Assembly: GCF_036250735.1 (NCBI RefSeq) | Contig: NZ_CP109430.1 | Span: 4,588,001-4,652,000, forward strand | Length of the DNA: 64,000 nt | Direction: 5' to 3' | DNA from: Streptosporangium sp. NBC_01495 | GTDB taxonomy: Bacteria; Actinomycetota; Actinomycetes; Streptosporangiales; Streptosporangiaceae | Part shown: piece after piece, positions 1 to 8,690 of the stretch | Layout of the letters: each line of letters begins with the position of its first letter | How positions within the stretch are numbered: position 1 is the first letter of the stretch | The notes under the pieces: generated by a model | What the model saw: only the letters and a program-made list of their open reading frames with translations | What the model was told of the DNA's origin: nothing | Databases searched by the model: none | Position numbers and translations under genes: made by a program

Positions 1-363
1 AGGAAGCAGCTCGGCGACGGCGTGGTCGACGCTGTCGCGCAACTCGAAGCGCGACAGCAGGCCGGTGCGCCGCAGCAACTGCCGCAGCCCGGTCGGCAGA
101 CCCACGAACACCAGCCGGCCGGTGGCGGTGGCGTGGATGCGTTGGCGGGTGTGGGCCAGCACCGCCAGGGCGGTGGAGTCGTAAAAGGTCAGCTGGGAGA
201 CCTCCAACACCAGCCGGGGTCCCTCGCTCAGTTCCCAGACCGCCTCGATGCGGCCGGTGAGCGTGGGTGCGGTGATGAAGTCCAGGTGCCCGCCGACCTC
301 CAGCACGCTGCAATGCCCGTAATAGGTCACCCGCACCCGCAACGCCTGCCCGCGATCGGTCAC
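1..363 (-). CDS. STAS-domain anti-sigma factor antagonist, 3' end cut by window edge
   Basis: Only the first 121 codons are in the window; the frame runs open off base 1. STAS proteins bind an anti-sigma factor in the cytoplasm and so free a sigma factor, with a conserved Ser as phospho-switch. Visible are the strand VLEVGGHLDFITAPTL (about residues 20-35) and LEVSQLTFYDSTAL (about 53-66), where Ser63 of DSTAL is at the phospho-acceptor position. The GTG start at 363 is chosen because AGGGGAGG lies 5 bases upstream. A second STAS gene is at 2274-2732. No anti-sigma kinase is visible nearby, so the target is unknown. Confidence 0.85.
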   Translation of the reverse strand, partial: MTDRGQALRVRVTYYGHCSVLEVGGHLDFITAPTLTGRIEAVWELSEGPRLVLEVSQLTFYDSTALAVLAHTRQRIHATATGRLVFVGLPTGLRQLLRRTGLLSRFELRDSVDHAVAELLP

Positions 364-605
364 CTCAGCCTCCCCTGGTCACGACTGGCCGCGACGGGTG
401 AGGGTAGCGGCCGGTGGACGCCCCCCCGCGATACCCCGAGGAAGGGCACAGATGCCCATGGCGCCGACGAAACGCAACGCGGCTCCGTCGAGGCCCGCCG
501 TCACCCGCCGCGGCTCGGCCGCCGCGGACACTCCCGGCAGCGCGAACCACCCCCTCACCGCAACGCCCGCCCGCGTCACCGCCAGCGGGCGCCACCCCGG
601 AGGCG

Positions 606-1289
606 TCAGGTCGGCGTGATGTGGGTGGTGATCGCCGCGGCGATGTCGTCGAGGGCCAGTACCCGGCTGACCTGGCCGGTGGCGATGGCGGCCGCGGGCA
701 TCGCGAAGAACGCCGAGCTGGACTCGTCCTGAGCGAAGACGGCGCCGCCGCGGTGGACGACGGCGCGCACCCCGGCCTGGCCGTCGTGGCCGGTGCCGGT
801 GAGGATGACCGCCAGCGCGCGCGGCCCGCAGGTGACGGCCAAGGTGGCCAGCAGCAGGTCCGCCGAAGGGCGGGGCGGGGGCAGCCCCCCGGTGGCGATG
901 AACGCGACGCGCTCGGGGGAGGCGACCAGCAGGTGATGGCCTGGCGGCACGACCAGCACCAAACCGGCCTGCAGGGCGGCGCCATCGACGGCGACCCGCA
1001 CCTCCAGAGCGGTCCGCCGCGCCAAGATGGCCGCCAGCATGCTGTTATGGGCGGGGTCTTGATGCAAGGCGACCAACAGCGCGGCGGGCAGATCGGCCGG
1101 CAGCGGAGCCAGCACCCGCGACAACGCCTCCAGCCCACCGGCCGAGGCGATCAACGCCACCACCGCCAACCCTTCTGCCCCTTCTGCCCCTTCTGGTCGA
1201 CCGTCGTTGGCCCGGCTCAGGGCAGTCGCGTCATCGGCGACGGGCTCGCCCCCGGACGGGAGGATCGTCTCGGGGCGAAGGATGCTCAC
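606..1289 (-). CDS. CheB-type protein-glutamate methylesterase domain protein
   Basis: About 227 residues matching the catalytic domain of CheB, which hydrolyses glutamyl methyl esters on chemoreceptors. The catalytic triad can be placed: Ser49 in LIASAGG, His76 in VALHQD and Asp169 in LTGTGHDG. There is no receiver domain, so this is a stand-alone esterase; such proteins in non-motile actinomycetes are of unknown role. The frame stays open upstream into a TauE/SafE remnant. I place the start at GTG 1289, where CheB-like sequence becomes plausible, but the ribosome site (AGGGGGTG) is rather far upstream and the start is uncertain. It lies upstream of the STAS gene on the same strand, about 240 bases away. 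Confidence 0.75.
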   Translation of the reverse strand: MSILRPETILPSGGEPVADDATALSRANDGRPEGAEGAEGLAVVALIASAGGLEALSRVLAPLPADLPAALLVALHQDPAHNSMLAAILARRTALEVRVAVDGAALQAGLVLVVPPGHHLLVASPERVAFIATGGLPPPRPSADLLLATLAVTCGPRALAVILTGTGHDGQAGVRAVVHRGGAVFAQDESSSAFFAMPAAAIATGQVSRVLALDDIAAAITTHITPT

Positions 1290-1418
1290 ATCGGCCAGCC
1301 AACCACACCCCCTACCGGCTGATCCGCGACAGGCCCTCCACTCACGGCCATACCGTTGGTGAACCAACACCTCAGTCACAGAACCCGCGCAATCCCCCCA
1401 GTTCAGCGTCATATCCGT

Positions 1419-1664
1419 CCTTTTCGGTACCCGCTGGGCGAGTGCTGTGCCGATCACCGATCCTGCCGCGATCGCGGCCGCGACCAGCAGCCAGATCGGC
1501 GCGGTGAGCTGCGGTGAGCCCTTGGCCACGACGGAGAGCGCGTTCACCATGAGCCCATAGAACGGCGCGTTCGGCACGAACTCCCGTACCGTCCAGCCCG
1601 CGTTGACCGCGTACAGGGAAACCGCCGGGCCGCCCACCCCTGCCGAGGAGTTCATGAATCCGCC
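1419..1664 (-). pseudogene. TauE/SafE-family sulfite/sulfonate exporter, C-terminal remnant
   Basis: About 82 residues resemble the second half of TauE/SafE membrane permeases: the family signature FMNSSAGVGGPAVSLYA followed by two hydrophobic stretches (FYGLMVNALSVV and IWLLVAAAIAAGSVIGTAL). The N-terminal half and the last membrane segment are missing. The remnant is in frame with, and directly upstream of, the CheB-like gene, giving a 384-codon open frame that I regard as accidental. A Tn3 transposase remnant just upstream suggests a transposon end caused the truncation (inference). Confidence 0.7.
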
Positions 1665-1760
1665 CGAGTCGTACACTGTTGATCTTGTTTTGCGGCTTTT
1701 GGGCTCACCTTGGCTGGACCCCCTACACCTCCTCCAGCGCCGAGCGCGGCGCAGGACCAC

Positions 1761-2084
1761 TCAGGGCGTCAACCCCAGCTCGCGTAGTTGCGCGGGCCGC
1801 AATGGCCGCCAGCCGCTGGTGTCGAGCTTGGCCAGTTCCGCCTCGACGTCGACATTGATGACGCCGAAGAAGTTGATGTTGTCGCTGTGGCCGGGCGAGA
1901 TATGCGACAGGATCTGGTCCGGTACCTCCCGGCCCTGGGAGCGCAGCTCCAGCACCGCCCGAGAATAATATTCCGTCGTCCAGGCGACCACCGAGTTGGT
2001 CAGCAGGGTCAGGCACCACGCCTGCTCGGTTTGCTGCTCCAGATGCGGGCGAGTGAGGGCCTTCCAGCCGTTCTCATGGCCCGC
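1761..2084 (-). pseudogene. Tn3-family transposase, C-terminal remnant
   Basis: Roughly 107 codons match the extreme C-terminus of Tn3-type TnpA: LTLLTNSVVAWTTEYYSRAV, then ISPGHSDNINFFGVINVD, the usual Leu-Ser-Pro...His-x-Asn-x-x-Gly ending. No part of the catalytic triad region remains and no start codon fits, so it is dead. It differs clearly from the Tn3 transposases at 9687-12586 and 52648-54414, so it is the relic of a third element. The frame is lost above about 2084. Confidence 0.8.
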
Positions 2085-2273
2085 ACCTCCAGCAGACCTC
2101 CGCAGCTGCTCGGCGAACTCGGCGTGGACCTGCTCGGTTCAAACCGTTCACTGCGACCATGCACGCCAGGTCTTTTGCGGCCCTCTACGTCGCGCTCGTG
2201 AAATGGACGGCGCGTACAGCAACCGGGACAACGGCCCCGTTGGCGCAGGACGCGACCGTGAGGGGGTGGCGTC

Positions 2274-2732
2274 ATGCCAGGTGATCGGGCCGCGCCGCAG
2301 GTGCAGAGCTGGCGTGTGGGACCGGTGCGGGTGCTTCGCCTGATCGGGGAGCTGGACGCGGTGACGGTTCCGGAGGTGGCGGTGACGCTGGATGAGGCGC
2401 TGCTCACCTTCGAGGACCTGCTGCTGGTCGTCGACCTGACCCAGGTGACCTTCATCGCCTCGGCCGGGGTGGGTGCCCTGGTGCGGATGCGCCAGGACGT
2501 CCAGCGGCGCCACGGGCGCTTGATCGTGGTCCTTGCCCCGCAGGGGCGGGCGCGTCGTCTGTTCGAGCTGACCCGCATGGTGGATCACTTCGAGGTGCGC
2601 CTGACGCTGCCTGAGGCGGTCAGTGCGCTGCGAGGGCAGGAGCCGCGCCCCTTTCTCCCCGAGCAGATCAGACCGAGTCCGGAGCCGACACCGCCGCCGA
2701 CGCCGATTCCGGGAGGTCCTGCCGATCGTTAG
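2274..2732 (+). CDS. STAS-domain anti-sigma factor antagonist
   Basis: A 152-residue cytoplasmic STAS protein. RVLRLIGELDAVTVPEV (about residues 19-35) and VVDLTQVTFIASAGVGALV (about 52-70) carry the fold; Ser63 of IASAG is the predicted phospho-acceptor. The tail after about residue 125 is Pro-rich (PSPEPTPPPTPIP) and probably disordered. GAGGGGGTGG ends about 4 bases before the ATG and supports the start. The gene stands alone, between a transposase relic and a secreted protease. By family it should antagonise an anti-sigma factor; its partner is not in view. Confidence 0.87.
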   Translation: MPGDRAAPQVQSWRVGPVRVLRLIGELDAVTVPEVAVTLDEALLTFEDLLLVVDLTQVTFIASAGVGALVRMRQDVQRRHGRLIVVLAPQGRARRLFELTRMVDHFEVRLTLPEAVSALRGQEPRPFLPEQIRPSPEPTPPPTPIPGGPADR

Positions 2733-2977
2733 GTGAGGGGTGATCGGCAGGCGAGCACGGCATGGTCGGCGGAACATGATCCTCGGCCCCGCCACGGGCC
2801 CGCAGGGGAGATCGCCCCTTCGTCTCCTGATCGCAAGGTTCTTACCAATACCGCGCGCGACGGACGCCTTCGGCGCCGCAGGGCGGTACGGGCCGGATTA
2901 AGGTGACGATGCCCGTATCGCGTGATCAGCCTGCGGTATGAGGCCTGCCCCCCTCACGACGAGGTCGAGGAGAGGCT

Positions 2978-4195
2978 ATGGTGCGTCGACACATCGTGAC
3001 CATTGGATGCGTCCTGACGGTCGCCGGGTTCAGCCTGGCGGCCGATCCGGTTGCCGCCGGCCGCCCGCCGGCCGCTGCCACGGCTGCTTCACCTGTCCGG
3101 CAACCACCGCCGGGCATGGTCCAGGCACTCCAGCGTGACCTCGGGCTCAGCAAGGAGCAGGTCGAAACCCGGCTGCGCAACGAGGCTCGCCTGATTCCCA
3201 TCCGAGACAGGCTCCGAAACATGCTCGCGGACCGCTTCGCCGGCTCCTGGCTGTCGGGAACCGTCGCCCAAACCCTGACCGTCGCCACCACCAGCACCGA
3301 TGACATCCCCGCGATCCTCGCCGCGGGCGCCCGGCCCAAGCTCGTCACTCGCTCCCTGGCCCAGTTGAGGTCGATCAAGCGAACGCTCGACGCGGCTCCG
3401 CTCGCCCATCCACAGGCGGGCCGGGTGCGCTACATCGACGTGCGCACCAACAAGGTCGTGCTCTTGGCGGCGGCACCCGAGCAAGCCAAGACGATCATCC
3501 ACACGCTCGGAGTCGACAAGGAGGGGGTGCAGGTGATGCCCACCCTGGAGTCCCCGCAGCCCCTGACCAAGGTGGGCGGCGGTGAGGCCTACTATCTCGA
3601 CCCCGTCGGCCGCTGCTCGGTCGGGTTCGCCGTGACCAGAGGAAACCGCGAGGGGTTCACCAGCGCCGGTCACTGCGGCGGGTCGGGTGCCTCCGCCACC
3701 GGCGCCAACCGGATCGCCCTGGGCGTCGTCCAGGAATCGACCTTCCCCGGCGACGACCACGCCTGGATCGCGGTGAACCCCACCTGGACGCTCACCCCGG
3801 CGGTGAACATCTACGGCACCGACGCCGACGGCGCCGCACCCATCACCGGCGCCCGGCCGGCGATCGAGGGCGCCTCGGTCTGCCGATCTGGCTCCACCAC
3901 CTACTTCCACTGCGGCCTCATCCAGCAGCGCGAGACCACCATCATCTACCCCCAGGGCGCCGTCTTCGGATTGACCCGCACCACCGTTTGCGCCGAGCCC
4001 GGAGATTCGGGCGGCCCCTTCATCGCCATCGACCAGGCCCAGGGCATCACCTCCGGCGGCTCGGGAGACTGCAGTACCGGCGGCATCTCCTACTTCCAGC
4101 CGATCGGCCCGATCCTCACCACCTACGGCCTGACCCTGCTCACCACCGCTCGCACACCGCGGCCGTCGGCCACCACCACAGCCACCGCATCCTGA
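2978..4195 (+). CDS. Secreted S1-family serine protease, streptogrisin/alpha-lytic type, with propeptide
   Basis: A 405-residue preproprotease. Residues 1-28 form a signal peptide ending near ADPVAAG; about 45-195 look like the alpha-lytic-type propeptide that assists folding (DLGLSKEQVETRL early on). The mature chymotrypsin-like domain follows, with catalytic His232 in TSAGHCG, Asp259/260 in PGDDHAWI and Ser344 in GDSGGP. Cysteine pairs near 213/233 and 302/312 fit the usual disulfides. The C-terminus ends in a Thr/Ser-rich tail. GAGGAGAGG directly precedes the ATG. It is expected to work outside the cell as an endopeptidase. Confidence 0.92.
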   Translation: MVRRHIVTIGCVLTVAGFSLAADPVAAGRPPAAATAASPVRQPPPGMVQALQRDLGLSKEQVETRLRNEARLIPIRDRLRNMLADRFAGSWLSGTVAQTLTVATTSTDDIPAILAAGARPKLVTRSLAQLRSIKRTLDAAPLAHPQAGRVRYIDVRTNKVVLLAAAPEQAKTIIHTLGVDKEGVQVMPTLESPQPLTKVGGGEAYYLDPVGRCSVGFAVTRGNREGFTSAGHCGGSGASATGANRIALGVVQESTFPGDDHAWIAVNPTWTLTPAVNIYGTDADGAAPITGARPAIEGASVCRSGSTTYFHCGLIQQRETTIIYPQGAVFGLTRTTVCAEPGDSGGPFIAIDQAQGITSGGSGDCSTGGISYFQPIGPILTTYGLTLLTTARTPRPSATTTATAS

Positions 4196-5036
4196 GCGGC
4201 TCAGTCGCCGGGGCCGCCGAGTCGACCGCCCGGCTCGGGGCGGCCACGCCGAACAGCTCCAGCTGCTCGTCGGCAGGCTCCTGCGTCGTCAGCTTCAGGC
4301 AGCGGCGGCAGGTGACCGCGCCCCGGTCCGGATGGGCCGCGCCCGGGTCCCACCCGCTCACCCCGACCATGCACGCCGGGCCTGGCATGCGCTGCCCAGC
4401 CAGCGGGTCATCACGACCGCGTGCACGATGCCTGAGGAGCGCACCCGAAGGTTGGAGCCGTCGGCGTAGGCCGACCGTGCCGCGGCGGCGATCGTGGCCA
4501 GCGCCTCGTACAGGCCCGGCGCGCCCTCCGCGCTCATCGACCAGGAACCCGTCCCGCCCTTGAGGCTCCTCGCGCACCCGCGGGTAGACCCCTCCGAAAG
4601 CTCCTCAGCTTCCCAGACCGGTTACCTCGTGGTGGCCACCGCTGAAATCGTCCGTGACCTGGGCGGGGAGCCTGGCCAGGGGAGCGCGCCGCGCGCTCCT
4701 GCGCGCGGGGGTGAATCACCCGGTGGAGGCGGTCAGCCGAAGACCTCGGTGACCTGGACCTTGACCCGAGCGAGTGCGGACCCCCAAAGTCCCCTGAAGA
4801 GGGCCCGCACCCTCCGTGGACGCAGCCTGAGCGAGTTCGGCCGGCGCTGGCACGGGTCGCGTTGACGAGGACGGATCGTCAGGGGGGCCGTGTTCGGCAG
4901 ATGTCACGCAGAGCGCGGACTGCCCTTTGGCGCAGGGCGTCCGCGCTCTCCGGTCATCCCTTGTCCGCAATGATGAATGCGTCGCGTGCTTTCACGCACA
5001 TTCCGTCACGGTCGGGCAGTGTTCGTGACACATCGG
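4196..5036. other. Gene-poor stretch with a possible decayed Cys-containing ORF
   Basis: No intact gene is convincing. On the minus strand around 4230-4385 a short stretch (GAVTCRRCLKLT followed by an acidic run) looks like the C-terminal zinc-ribbon-like end of an actinobacterial hypothetical protein, but it breaks out of frame upstream. The rest is high-G+C sequence without recognisable motifs. Confidence 0.3.
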
Positions 5037-5429
5037 TTAGGCGAGGCCGTTGTTGGCAGCCCCGAATTCTCTTGGTTGCCAGTGACAGTCCGGGTTCCGG
5101 GGCTCGCCGGGCACTCTTGGTTCATCGCAGATGTCCACGGGTGGGTTCGGTCCGGGGTAGCCGGAGCCGGTACCCGTCCCACCGCCCGTCCCACTGTCGG
5201 GGCTCCCGCCACCGGGGGGCGTCGGCGGCTGCGGCGCACTGCCACCGCCGCCGCCACCACCGCCGCCGGTGGGGGTGCCGCCGCCTCCGCCGCCGCCATC
5301 CTGCTCCTCGCACACAAAAAAGTCGCAGTTCGGTGGCATGGCCGCGGCGGGACCCGTGCTGATCAAGCTCGCGGCGCCGACCGAGAAGAACGCGGCCATG
5401 ACCAGTACGGACTTGCGCTTCTTGTTCAT
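5037..5429 (-). CDS. Small secreted Gly/Pro-rich protein
   Basis: A 130-residue protein. Lys/Arg-rich N-terminus (MNKKRKS) and hydrophobic core (VLVMAAFFSVGAASLI) ending at AAAM form a signal peptide. The mature part has a Cys pair (CDFFVC), then about 60 residues of Gly/Pro/Ser-rich low complexity, then a short tail with two Cys. The start at 5429 is fixed by AAAGGAGATGACCAT just before ATG; a longer frame begins 13 codons upstream without such a site. Function unknown; the low-complexity region may span the cell wall (inference). Confidence 0.75.
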   Translation of the reverse strand: MNKKRKSVLVMAAFFSVGAASLISTGPAAAMPPNCDFFVCEEQDGGGGGGGTPTGGGGGGGGGSAPQPPTPPGGGSPDSGTGGGTGTGSGYPGPNPPVDICDEPRVPGEPRNPDCHWQPREFGAANNGLA

Positions 5430-5519
5430 ATGGTCATCTCCTTTCGTTGTCAGACACACGAAAGACATCTCCGGTTACCCTTGGGGCCGTTCTTGAAACG
5501 GCTGGGCTGTAGTTGACGG

Positions 5520-5552
5520 GATCCCGTCTGATCATCGCGATCAGGCGGGATC
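5520..5552. terminator. Hairpin, possible terminator
   Basis: GATCCCGTCTGATC pairs with GATCAGGCGGGATC around a 5-base loop (one G-T wobble), followed on the plus strand by TTGTTGTTT. It fits a rho-independent-like terminator for plus-strand transcription, but no plus-strand gene ends just before it, so it could also isolate the divergent gene at 5037-5429. Confidence 0.5.
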
Positions 5553-5795
5553 TTGTTGTTTCAGAATGACGTCGTCTCGGCGGTGGCGGTCGGACAGGTG
5601 AACGGTCGGCCGATCGCCGTCACCGGTGGTAACAGCGTGGATGACGGCACTGTGCGGGTGTGGGACCTGGTCACGCGCCAACCCATCGGCGAACCGATGA
5701 GCGGACATCCCCACGGTGTTCTGGCGGCGGCGGTCGGGGAGGTGAACGCTCGACCAGTCGCCGTCACCGGCGGCTATGACGGCACGAGGTGTCCG
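5553..5795 (+). pseudogene. WD40-repeat protein remnant
   Basis: About 80 codons contain one and a half WD40-like blades: VNGRPIAVTGG, DDGTVRVWDLVTRQPIGEP, then VNARPVAVTGGYDGT, after which the frame turns into unrelated sequence. The blade style (GRPIAVTGG...VRVWDL...G) is the same as in the intact WD40 gene at 51435-52535, so both probably come from the same family. No good start or end; treated as a fragment. Confidence 0.7.
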
Positions 5796-5983
5796 TCCTA
5801 TGGGGGAAGCTCATCCCGGATGTCGCCGCTGGCGCGTCGCCGAAGGTGGGCGAAGAGCAGGAAGTGCCGGTGGCGGAGCATCGGGGGCGGCCGCGCACAT
5901 AACGGCTGCCACCTGTTCCTCAACCCCGATGTCGGTCGGCGTCATCTCCGGTTCGTCCAGCCCGGTGTCCGTTGCGCGATCGG

Positions 5984-6652
5984 CTAACGGATGCGGGCGC
6001 TCGGCCTTGGTCGTTCACCGTTGCCATATATGTCCTGGGCCAGCAGGGTCAGCCATGACCAGGCTGCGACGATCATGATTCGCTGGAACAGGCCGCCGAA
6101 GGTCACGAGGTTCGGCGATTGGGCGAAGGCCGCGTTTGAGAGTCCGAGGGCGACGAGGACGATGACGGCGGTCGCGGTCGAGTACAGTGCCCAGCCCTGC
6201 CGGTTGTCGGCGGCGAACCGGCGGGCGAACACGATGCAGGCCCCCAGGAATGCGACGAAGGCGACCAGTGACACGGCGTCGTGCAGGGCCGCCTGGGTGC
6301 TGCCGTAGGCAGGCAGCAGATCCGGGCTGCCAGCCGGGTATCCGCTCACCGGGTCCGTGGTGAACAGGCCGGCGCCGACGAGGCCGAGTGCCCATACGCC
6401 GACGAGTAATGGGCCCCATAGCCTGCCGGGCCCTGGGCGCAGATTCCGTCGGAGCCCGACGGCGAAGACGGTGGTCAACGCGCCGGCGACGAGGAATGTG
6501 GCGCTCTGCACCCAGCCATGGTCGCCGAGGGCGAGGGAACTGACCGGATGGCGCAGCGGATCGTAGTCGTTCCGAACGGCGCCCTGAATCAGGAAGCTGA
6601 GTACGAACAGCGGACCGGCGGTGATGCCGCAGATGAACGTGGCCTTGGACAT
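5984..6652 (-). CDS. DUF998 family membrane protein
   Basis: A 222-residue integral membrane protein with about six hydrophobic segments and the DUF998 hallmarks: an early YDPLRHPVSSLALG loop after the first segment and LFTTDPVSGYP after the third. Function of the family is not known. GAGGAGGG shortly before ATG 6652 supports this start over one 15 codons upstream, which would lie inside the intergenic palindrome. It is divergent from the HTH/Clp-N pair at 6727-7395, sharing the palindromic control region 6677-6725, so it is probably controlled by that HTH protein (inference). Confidence 0.85.
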   Translation of the reverse strand: MSKATFICGITAGPLFVLSFLIQGAVRNDYDPLRHPVSSLALGDHGWVQSATFLVAGALTTVFAVGLRRNLRPGPGRLWGPLLVGVWALGLVGAGLFTTDPVSGYPAGSPDLLPAYGSTQAALHDAVSLVAFVAFLGACIVFARRFAADNRQGWALYSTATAVIVLVALGLSNAAFAQSPNLVTFGGLFQRIMIVAAWSWLTLLAQDIYGNGERPRPSARIR

Positions 6653-6676
6653 TGGACCCTCCTCAAGCATTTGAGG

Positions 6677-6725
6677 CCTGTCAGTTTGGGTTGACAAGCG
6701 TCACTTGTCAACCCAAACTGACAGG
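6677..6725. promoter_or_regulatory. Perfect 22-bp-arm palindrome with divergent promoters
   Basis: Arms of 22 bases pair perfectly around a 5-base centre (6699-6703). Each arm holds TTGACA, so overlapping, divergent -35 boxes occur at 6691-6696 (plus) and 6707-6712 (minus). About 17-18 bases further lie CAAACT elements as plausible -10 boxes. The plus-strand promoter would start transcription at about the ATG at 6727, making that gene leaderless; the minus transcript would have a leader of about 25 bases. Likely operator for the HTH protein at 6727. Confidence 0.75.
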
Positions 6726-6726
6726 C

Positions 6727-6930
6727 ATGGAGGAGCCCGAATTGGTCGCCCGGCTGCGGTCGCACGACCCGGCGGTGGGGCTGCGCGCCGTCGGTGCCCT
6801 GCACCGGCTCGCGGAGCAGGTCGAGGCCGCCGCAGTGGCCCGCGCTCGAGCCGAAGGCTGGTCCTGGGAGCAGATCGGCGACGCGCTCGGCGTCTCGCGC
6901 CAGTCCGCCCACACCAAGCACGGGAGGTGA
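6727..6930 (+). CDS. Small helix-turn-helix protein
   Basis: A 67-residue protein. Residues 2-40 are helical and charged (LVARLRSHDPAVGLRAVGAL); the C-terminal part WEQIGDALGVSRQSAHTK is a clear HTH like those at the end of sigma-factor region 4 or small actinobacterial regulators. No ribosome site precedes the ATG, which abuts the palindrome at 6677-6725, so translation is probably leaderless. It lies 6 bases before the Clp-N gene and is likely co-transcribed with it. I infer it binds the palindrome and controls both directions. Confidence 0.75.
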   Translation: MEEPELVARLRSHDPAVGLRAVGALHRLAEQVEAAAVARARAEGWSWEQIGDALGVSRQSAHTKHGR

Positions 6931-6936
6931 GTTGCG

Positions 6937-7395
6937 ATGTTCGAACGGTTCACGGCCGGTGCCCGAGCCGCGGTCGTGGCGCACGCACCGGCGGAGGCGC
7001 GGCGGCGCGGCGACCGGCGCATTGGCACAGAACATCTACTCCTCGGCGTGCTCCATGAAGCAGAGGCGGCACAGGCACTCGGGGCGGACGTCGAATCGGC
7101 GCGGTCCGCGCTCGCTGTCCTGGATGATGCCGCCCTTGCCGCAGTCGGCGTAGACGCGCATGGCGTCGAGCGGGCCATGATTTCGGCACCGTCGAAACGG
7201 ATGCCCTTCACCTCCGGTGCGAAGGCCGCGCTGTCCCGGGCTATCGCCGTGGCTAGGCGCAGCCCCGCACGCCGGGTCACCGCGGTCCACCTGCTGGTCG
7301 GGCTCCTGGACGGTGATCGCACCGATCCCGCGTCTGACGTGCTGACCGAACTCGGCGTGGACCGGGTGACTGCCCGCGCCCGTCTTGCGCCGTAG
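6937..7395 (+). CDS. Clp N-terminal (Clp-R) domain protein without ATPase
   Basis: A 152-residue protein made of the two Clp-N repeats only: FTAGARAAVVAHAPAEARRRG...IGTEHLLLGVLHE (about residues 5-45) and FTSGAKAALSRAIAVARR...VTAVHLLVGLLDG (about 90-125). In ClpA/ClpC this domain binds substrates and adaptors; here AAA+ modules are absent, so it may sense or present a protein to a Clp machine (inference). GGGAGGTG lies before the ATG, 6 bases after the HTH gene. Pairs of small HTH and Clp-N genes occur in actinomycetes, but their role is unknown. Confidence 0.85.
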   Translation: MFERFTAGARAAVVAHAPAEARRRGDRRIGTEHLLLGVLHEAEAAQALGADVESARSALAVLDDAALAAVGVDAHGVERAMISAPSKRMPFTSGAKAALSRAIAVARRSPARRVTAVHLLVGLLDGDRTDPASDVLTELGVDRVTARARLAP

Positions 7396-7686
7396 CCGAT
7401 GGCGCGACGAAGTGAGTGCCGTGGGCGTGCACGTTCTCGTGGTGAGCGGGCCATGTGTGCCCCAGGACTTCGACGTCGACGAGCCAGCCGCCGCAGCATC
7501 CACCGCCAGGTCACTGCGGAATAAGGAACCCTTACGCCGCTGTCCTGTACTCCAGGATCCTGGGCATCCATTCGGAGCTGGGAAACGATCACCTTCATGC
7601 CGGGAAACGATCTTCTTGCCCCCTCCTCCGTCCCAGGCCAGATCCACTCGTGAACACCCCTACCCTTGGAAGCCGGTTGTGAGTCA
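7396..7686. other. No recognisable gene
   Basis: No frame here has a ribosome site plus a plausible protein. A 13-base direct repeat, GATCGTTTCCCRG-like, occurs at about 7585-7615 (seen on the minus strand). Otherwise nothing. Confidence 0.3.
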
Positions 7687-7965
7687 ATGAGAGCCGCTGC
7701 CGTTGATCCAGTCCTCGGCGGAGCGGCGCCGGTTGGCCACCTACCCGCCCGGCTCGTCGAAGAGGTAGCCGGCCTGCTGCCCGCCGCGATCGCGCTTGGC
7801 GCCGGAGGCCTGCTGTACGGCCTCACCATCACCGCCTTGGCCATCGCGTCGGTGTTCGCCCGCACCCCGGCTCGGCGCCGTGACGCCCGCGCGACCCTCA
7901 CCCTGCTGCTGCGCCGCCCACCCGCCGCCCCCGCTTCCCCTGCCGCGGCGAAGATAGAGGCATGA
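7687..7965 (+). CDS. Small membrane protein, unknown
   Basis: Predicted 92 residues with one long hydrophobic stretch, LLPAAIALGAGGLLYGLTIT followed by ALAIASVFA, then a basic Arg-rich cytoplasmic tail and a Pro/Ala-rich end. Its stop overlaps the next gene's ATG (ATGA at 7962-7965), arguing for translational coupling. The start is uncertain: the frame is open further upstream and no clear ribosome site is seen. Not recognised as a known family. Confidence 0.5.
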   Translation: MRAAAVDPVLGGAAPVGHLPARLVEEVAGLLPAAIALGAGGLLYGLTITALAIASVFARTPARRRDARATLTLLLRRPPAAPASPAAAKIEA

Positions 7966-8690
7966 CGGCATCCGGGCCACGCTCCAGCGTCGAGATTCGT
8001 GCCCACCTCGTCGGTGAGCTCAACGCGGCGCTTCGCCGCCCAGGCATGTACGGCGGGGAGATCGCACTGCGGCTGCTGCTTGATCTTTTGGCTTACGCCG
8101 AACGCCAGGAGCAGGTCTGGGCCACCGAGCAGCAGAGCATGCGAGCTCGCGGAGCTCTCAACGCGCTCGGGGCGCGAGGAGCGCTCCACACCCTGCTGCC
8201 CGGTGAGGAGGAGGGCGCCGTGGCGTCGCTGTACGCCGAGTTCGTCCACGCGCGCGGGTGGTTGCACGCCGACCGGGTACTCAGTGCCACCGAATACGAG
8301 GCGATGCATCGACAGCTGAGCGGCTGGGGTGGTAGGGATCGGACGCTCAGCGAGGTGCTGGAGGCCTTCGGTCCGCCTTCGGTGCCTTTCGGTGCCACCA
8401 ATCCCCGCTACGGCAAAACCCTCGGCTACCTCACCAAGCGGGCCGGCGCGCCGATGGTCTTCTTCCACCTGTGGAACGGCACCGACTCCGCCCCGGGCGC
8501 CGGTGCTGAGTCGGCTGGTCCGCTGGTCTACGACGAGCCCGTTCTGCTTGCGATCCGTCACGGAACAGGAGCGCTCAGCGGCACCTTCGCCTTCACCCCG
8601 CAGGGGAGAAGGCGCCGCCCGGGTGAGCCGTGCGGGCCGCATGAGCTGGCTGGCCGACCACGCGGAACCCAAGGTGGCGGCGCTGATTAG
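7962..8690 (+). CDS. Hypothetical soluble protein
   Basis: A 242-residue cytoplasmic protein, not recognised. The N-terminal two thirds are helical and acidic (AALRRPGMYGGEIALRLLLD near residue 23, LLDLLAYAERQEQVW). The final 40 residues are Arg/Gly-rich and look like frame read-through after a lost stop, so the true protein may be shorter or the C-terminus frameshifted near 8605. It begins inside an ATGA overlap with the small membrane gene upstream. Coding-like base bias supports a real gene. Confidence 0.6.
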   Translation: MTASGPRSSVEIRAHLVGELNAALRRPGMYGGEIALRLLLDLLAYAERQEQVWATEQQSMRARGALNALGARGALHTLLPGEEEGAVASLYAEFVHARGWLHADRVLSATEYEAMHRQLSGWGGRDRTLSEVLEAFGPPSVPFGATNPRYGKTLGYLTKRAGAPMVFFHLWNGTDSAPGAGAESAGPLVYDEPVLLAIRHGTGALSGTFAFTPQGRRRRPGEPCGPHELAGRPRGTQGGGAD

